Source of the DNA: Methanosarcinales archaeon
GTDB lineage: Archaea > Halobacteriota > Syntropharchaeia > Alkanophagales > Methanospirareceae
Length of the DNA: 5,526 nt
NCBI GenBank assembly: GCA_009618475.1
Contig: WJOV01000074.1
Span: forward strand, 1-5,526
Direction of reading: 5' to 3'
This document shows positions 4,359-5,526 of the stretch, piece after piece. A program made the position numbers and the translations under genes. The notes below the pieces were generated by a model, which was not told the origin of the DNA, made no database searches, and saw only the letters and a list, made by a program, of their open reading frames with translations. The first letter of the stretch is position 1. Each line of letters begins with the position of its first letter.

Positions 4359-4393
4359 AAATCCGTGTAATCCGTGTAATCTGTGGTTAAAAA
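4359..4393 (+). repeat. Nonamer repeat, copy 3
   Basis: AAAT, CCGTGTAAT, CCGTGTAAT, CTGTGGTTA and an A-run up to ATG 4394. Placed as copy 1, just after a PIN gene. The following ATGTCCGA equals the start of the flippase at 2492, so a flippase of that subtype was probably here and has been removed. Confidence 0.85.
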
Positions 4394-4540
4394 ATGTCCG
4401 ACAAGAGGCAAAAGGCAAGAGGCGACAGGCTAATGGGCAAAGGGGATTTTAAAAATAAAGAACTTAGAGTTTGGCAGAAGGGTAAAGACCTTGCTGTTTA
4501 CGTCTATCAAATATCCCAAAAGAAACTTTTTAGGAGATAG
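4394..4540 (+). pseudogene. Second four-helix-bundle (S23-type) protein, N-terminal remnant
   Basis: ATG 4394 and ATG 4433 are in the same frame. The part from 4433 reads MGKGDFKNKELRVWQKGKDL and AVYVYQISQK, which matches the first helix of small four-helix-bundle proteins (typical GDFRxLEVWxKxKDLAVxIY start). It stops at TAG 4538-4540 after KKLFRR, so at least 70 residues including the conserved central and C-terminal helices are missing. The codons before 4433 encode a heptamer repeat, so 4433 is the likelier original start. It is a different paralogue from the one at 1001. Confidence 0.65.
4405..4446 (+). repeat. Second-class heptamer array, inverse (RAGGCAA) orientation
   Basis: Units GAGGCAA, AAGGCAA, GAGGCGA, CAGGCTA, ATGGGCA, AAGGGGA. 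This is the reverse-complement form of the TTTTGCC arrays at 1411-1445 and 4609-4636. With the latter it brackets the four-helix-bundle remnant as an inverted pair. ATG 4433 of that remnant lies within it. Confidence 0.65.
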
Positions 4541-4551
4541 AGAAAGGATGT

Positions 4552-4634
4552 ATAGAAATATCAAGTATGCTCTCAAATTCAAAATTGATTTCGGCACGGT
4601 CAAAAACCTTTTGCCCTTAGCCATTTGCCTTTCT
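4552..4634 (+). repeat. 83-bp dispersed repeat, copy 2
   Basis: Same element as 1354-1436 with one visible difference. It is preceded here by GGAGATAGAGAAAGGATGT, so an open frame can be read from 4533 into it, and is followed by an MNT-type flippase start at 4652. Copy 1 has the same relation to the flippase start at 1456. Confidence 0.85.
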
Positions 4635-4636
4635 TC
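4609..4636 (+). repeat. Second-class heptamer array (TTTTGCC type), copy 2
   Basis: Units TTTTGCC, CTTAGCC, ATTTGCC, TTTCTTC. The first three units are identical to 1411-1431; the array is shorter here. It forms the right arm of an inverted arrangement with 4405-4446. Confidence 0.65.
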
Positions 4637-4651
4637 ACCCTTAAGGAAAAA

Positions 4652-4753
4652 ATGAACACAGTGCAGAGGATAGCTGAGAATGCGGAGGTGTTGCAACAGA
4701 AAATTACAAAACTTACAGTGGTATGTAATAATTGTAATTGGTGGTTTGAATGA
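4652..4753 (+). pseudogene. MNT-type flippase start, minimal remnant
   Basis: ATG 4652 follows AAGG and reads MNTVQRIAENAEVL, the start of the flippase family seen at 1456, 3308 and 5295. After about 14 codons the similarity ends. The following bases (4715-4749) encode TVVCNNCNWW only because they are a diverged nonamer repeat. The frame closes at TGA 4751-4753, overlapping the ATPase ATG by ATGA. No membrane segment is left. Confidence 0.65.
4719..4749 (+). repeat. Nonamer repeat, diverged copy 4
   Basis: GTATGTAAT, AATTGTAAT and TGGTGGTTT, then GA and ATG 4750. It keeps the 9-9-9 spacing and the TGTAAT/GTGGTTT core of copies 1-3 with several substitutions, and like them it is immediately followed by a start codon. 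It is weaker than the others and was found by alignment by eye. Confidence 0.55.
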
Positions 4754-5298
4754 TCAATCCTTATGTGACAGGATTCCCGGCGGATCCGGAGTCCTTTGCA
4801 GGAAGAGAAAGGGAATTGGGAGAGATAAAGAAGGCAATCGATTACACAGTCCATTCAGAACCAGCAACACCGCAAAACGTTGCAATTGTTGGAGATTGGG
4901 GGATTGGTAAAACTTCACTCCTTAATAAATGCAAAGCAATTGCTCTGGATAAGGATTGTTTCGTTTGCAAGATTACACTAACGCCTGAGAAATGCAAGAA
5001 CATGGATTCTTTTGTTTACAACACAATTGATGAACTGCATACTGCGATCTGGGAATTTTCTCATCTTGCAGCATCAAGATTTATAGCGGATTTAACGATT
5101 GCAAGCGAGAAGGAGAAAGAAGTATTATTTAAGATGGCGAAATTAGGAGAAGAGGCAGATATAAAAGAGATAGAGGCTCCAAACGTTAGCGTTCATCTAA
5201 AAAGGCGGGTTGAGAAGAATCTGGTGGTCAGGATCGATAGAGGAAGATACAAATTCTATCATCCGCTGTTCAGGAAATTTTTGGAGAAGATAATATGA
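4750..5298 (+). CDS. P-loop ATPase (archaeal AAA type) with its central part missing
   Basis: 182 residues from ATG 4750. NPYVTGFPADPESFAGRERE at the N-terminus is the usual opening of archaeal NTPases of the STAND/AAA-like class, with F-x-G-R-E at 16-20. Walker A is GDWGIGKT at residues 48-55. The C-terminal 60 residues form a winged helix ending RIDRGRYKFYHPLFRKFLEK, also typical. Between about residues 97 and 110 (DELHTAIWEF to SHLAASRFIA) the sequence skips the region that should hold Walker B and the sensor motifs; family members are usually about 350-450 residues. The deletion is in frame, so a product is possible, but hydrolysis is unlikely without Walker B. I see no clear ribosome site; the start overlaps the stop of the upstream remnant (ATGA). 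The 3' end overlaps the next flippase ATG in the same way. Confidence 0.75.
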   Translation: MINPYVTGFPADPESFAGRERELGEIKKAIDYTVHSEPATPQNVAIVGDWGIGKTSLLNKCKAIALDKDCFVCKITLTPEKCKNMDSFVYNTIDELHTAIWEFSHLAASRFIADLTIASEKEKEVLFKMAKLGEEADIKEIEAPNVSVHLKRRVEKNLVVRIDRGRYKFYHPLFRKFLEKII

Positions 5299-5510
5299 AC
5301 ACCATCCAGCGCATCGCTAAAAACACAGGCGTACTCCTCATCTCCCAGATTGCAAGCTACATCATTGGTTTCTTCTTCATCATGTATACAGCCCGCTATT
5401 TAGGAGCGGAAGGTTTTGGTATTTTATCTTTTGCGGTAACTACTCACCCCTGTGTCAATCCCATAGAACCGACTGAAGGAATAAATGGAGACCCTCTAAG
5501 CGCATCGTGA
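5295..5510 (+). pseudogene. Polysaccharide flippase 5' end, truncated by unrelated sequence
   Basis: ATG 5295 overlaps the ATPase stop by ATGA. MNTIQRIAKNTGVLLISQIA and the next residues to GAEGFGILSFAV are flippase (first membrane helix about 13-35, start of the second). From about 5438 the reading (TTHPCVNPIEPTEGINGDPL) no longer resembles a membrane protein, and it stops at 5508-5510. The break is abrupt and could be an insertion point. Its first 48 residues differ from copies 1 and 2 enough to be a separate paralogue, not a recent duplicate. Confidence 0.75.
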
Positions 5511-5526
5511 ATAGCATCGAGCACAT
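5438..5526 (-). other. Possible 3' end of a minus-strand gene entering from the right edge
   Basis: On the minus strand, one frame from the right edge reads VLDAIHDALRGSPFIPSVGS and MGLTQG before a TGA at 5448-5450. The composition is protein-like, and the segment starts exactly where flippase similarity stops, so an inserted element such as a transposase gene end is a reasonable guess. I do not recognise the family, and no inverted repeat can be verified within the window. Confidence 0.3.

Noticed and set aside
4430..4854. Minus-strand open frames across 4430-4854
   Set aside because: They cross repeats and the ATPase start, with no recognisable domain or start signal.
4680..4910. Plus-strand frame of 76 codons overlapping the ATPase start
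   Set aside because: It is out of frame with the clearly recognisable ATPase, and its translation is low-quality and Cys/Arg-rich.

Overview
The window looks like a decayed, repeat-rich accessory island in a polysaccharide or glycosylation locus, probably archaeal. Pointers to an archaeon are two DUF104 (AF2212-type) antitoxins paired with PIN toxins, a P-loop ATPase opening with an NPYVTG-type N-terminus and ending in a YxFxHPLFRxFL winged-helix tail, GGTGAT-type Shine-Dalgarno sites, and A/T-rich TATA-like boxes just upstream of short genes. No rRNA, tRNA or informational gene is present, so the assignment is not firm.

Layout. 1-350: the tail of a HepT-like HEPN protein, overlapping the start of a family-2 glycosyltransferase that is interrupted by heptamer repeats and frameshifted. 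352-935: a complete DUF4258-DUF2283 pair (putative toxin-antitoxin), flanked on both sides by period-7 repeats. 953-1354: a four-helix-bundle (S23-type) gene with its middle missing, again bracketed by heptamer arrays. 1354-2491: an 83-bp repeat, a flippase 5' end joined to a short internal piece, a DUF104 antitoxin and a PIN toxin, closed by a nonamer repeat. 2492-3296: a second, different flippase 5' end, then a complete HicB-HicA pair and another nonamer repeat. 3308-4393: a second copy of the flippase remnant-DUF104-PIN-nonamer unit. 4394-4750: a second four-helix-bundle remnant, the second copy of the 83-bp repeat, a third remnant of the MNT-type flippase start and a diverged nonamer repeat. 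4750-5298: an internally shortened P-loop ATPase. 5295-5526: a further flippase 5' end that runs into unrelated sequence, possibly the 3' end of a gene on the minus strand.

Two patterns stand out. First, five flippase 5' ends occur in about 4 kb and none is full length; each opens a unit that carries other cargo, mostly toxin-antitoxin genes. Second, genes that are not toxin-antitoxin genes have lost their middles or 3' parts, while toxin-antitoxin genes are mostly intact (one PIN toxin excepted). Short repeats of period 7 (in two opposite orientations) and period 9 sit at nearly every junction and often supply the stop codon of the preceding gene. This may be a recombination-driven cassette array seeded by flippase 5' ends and short repeats. 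It may also be plain genomic decay held in place by addiction modules, or in part an assembly artefact. The sequence alone cannot decide.
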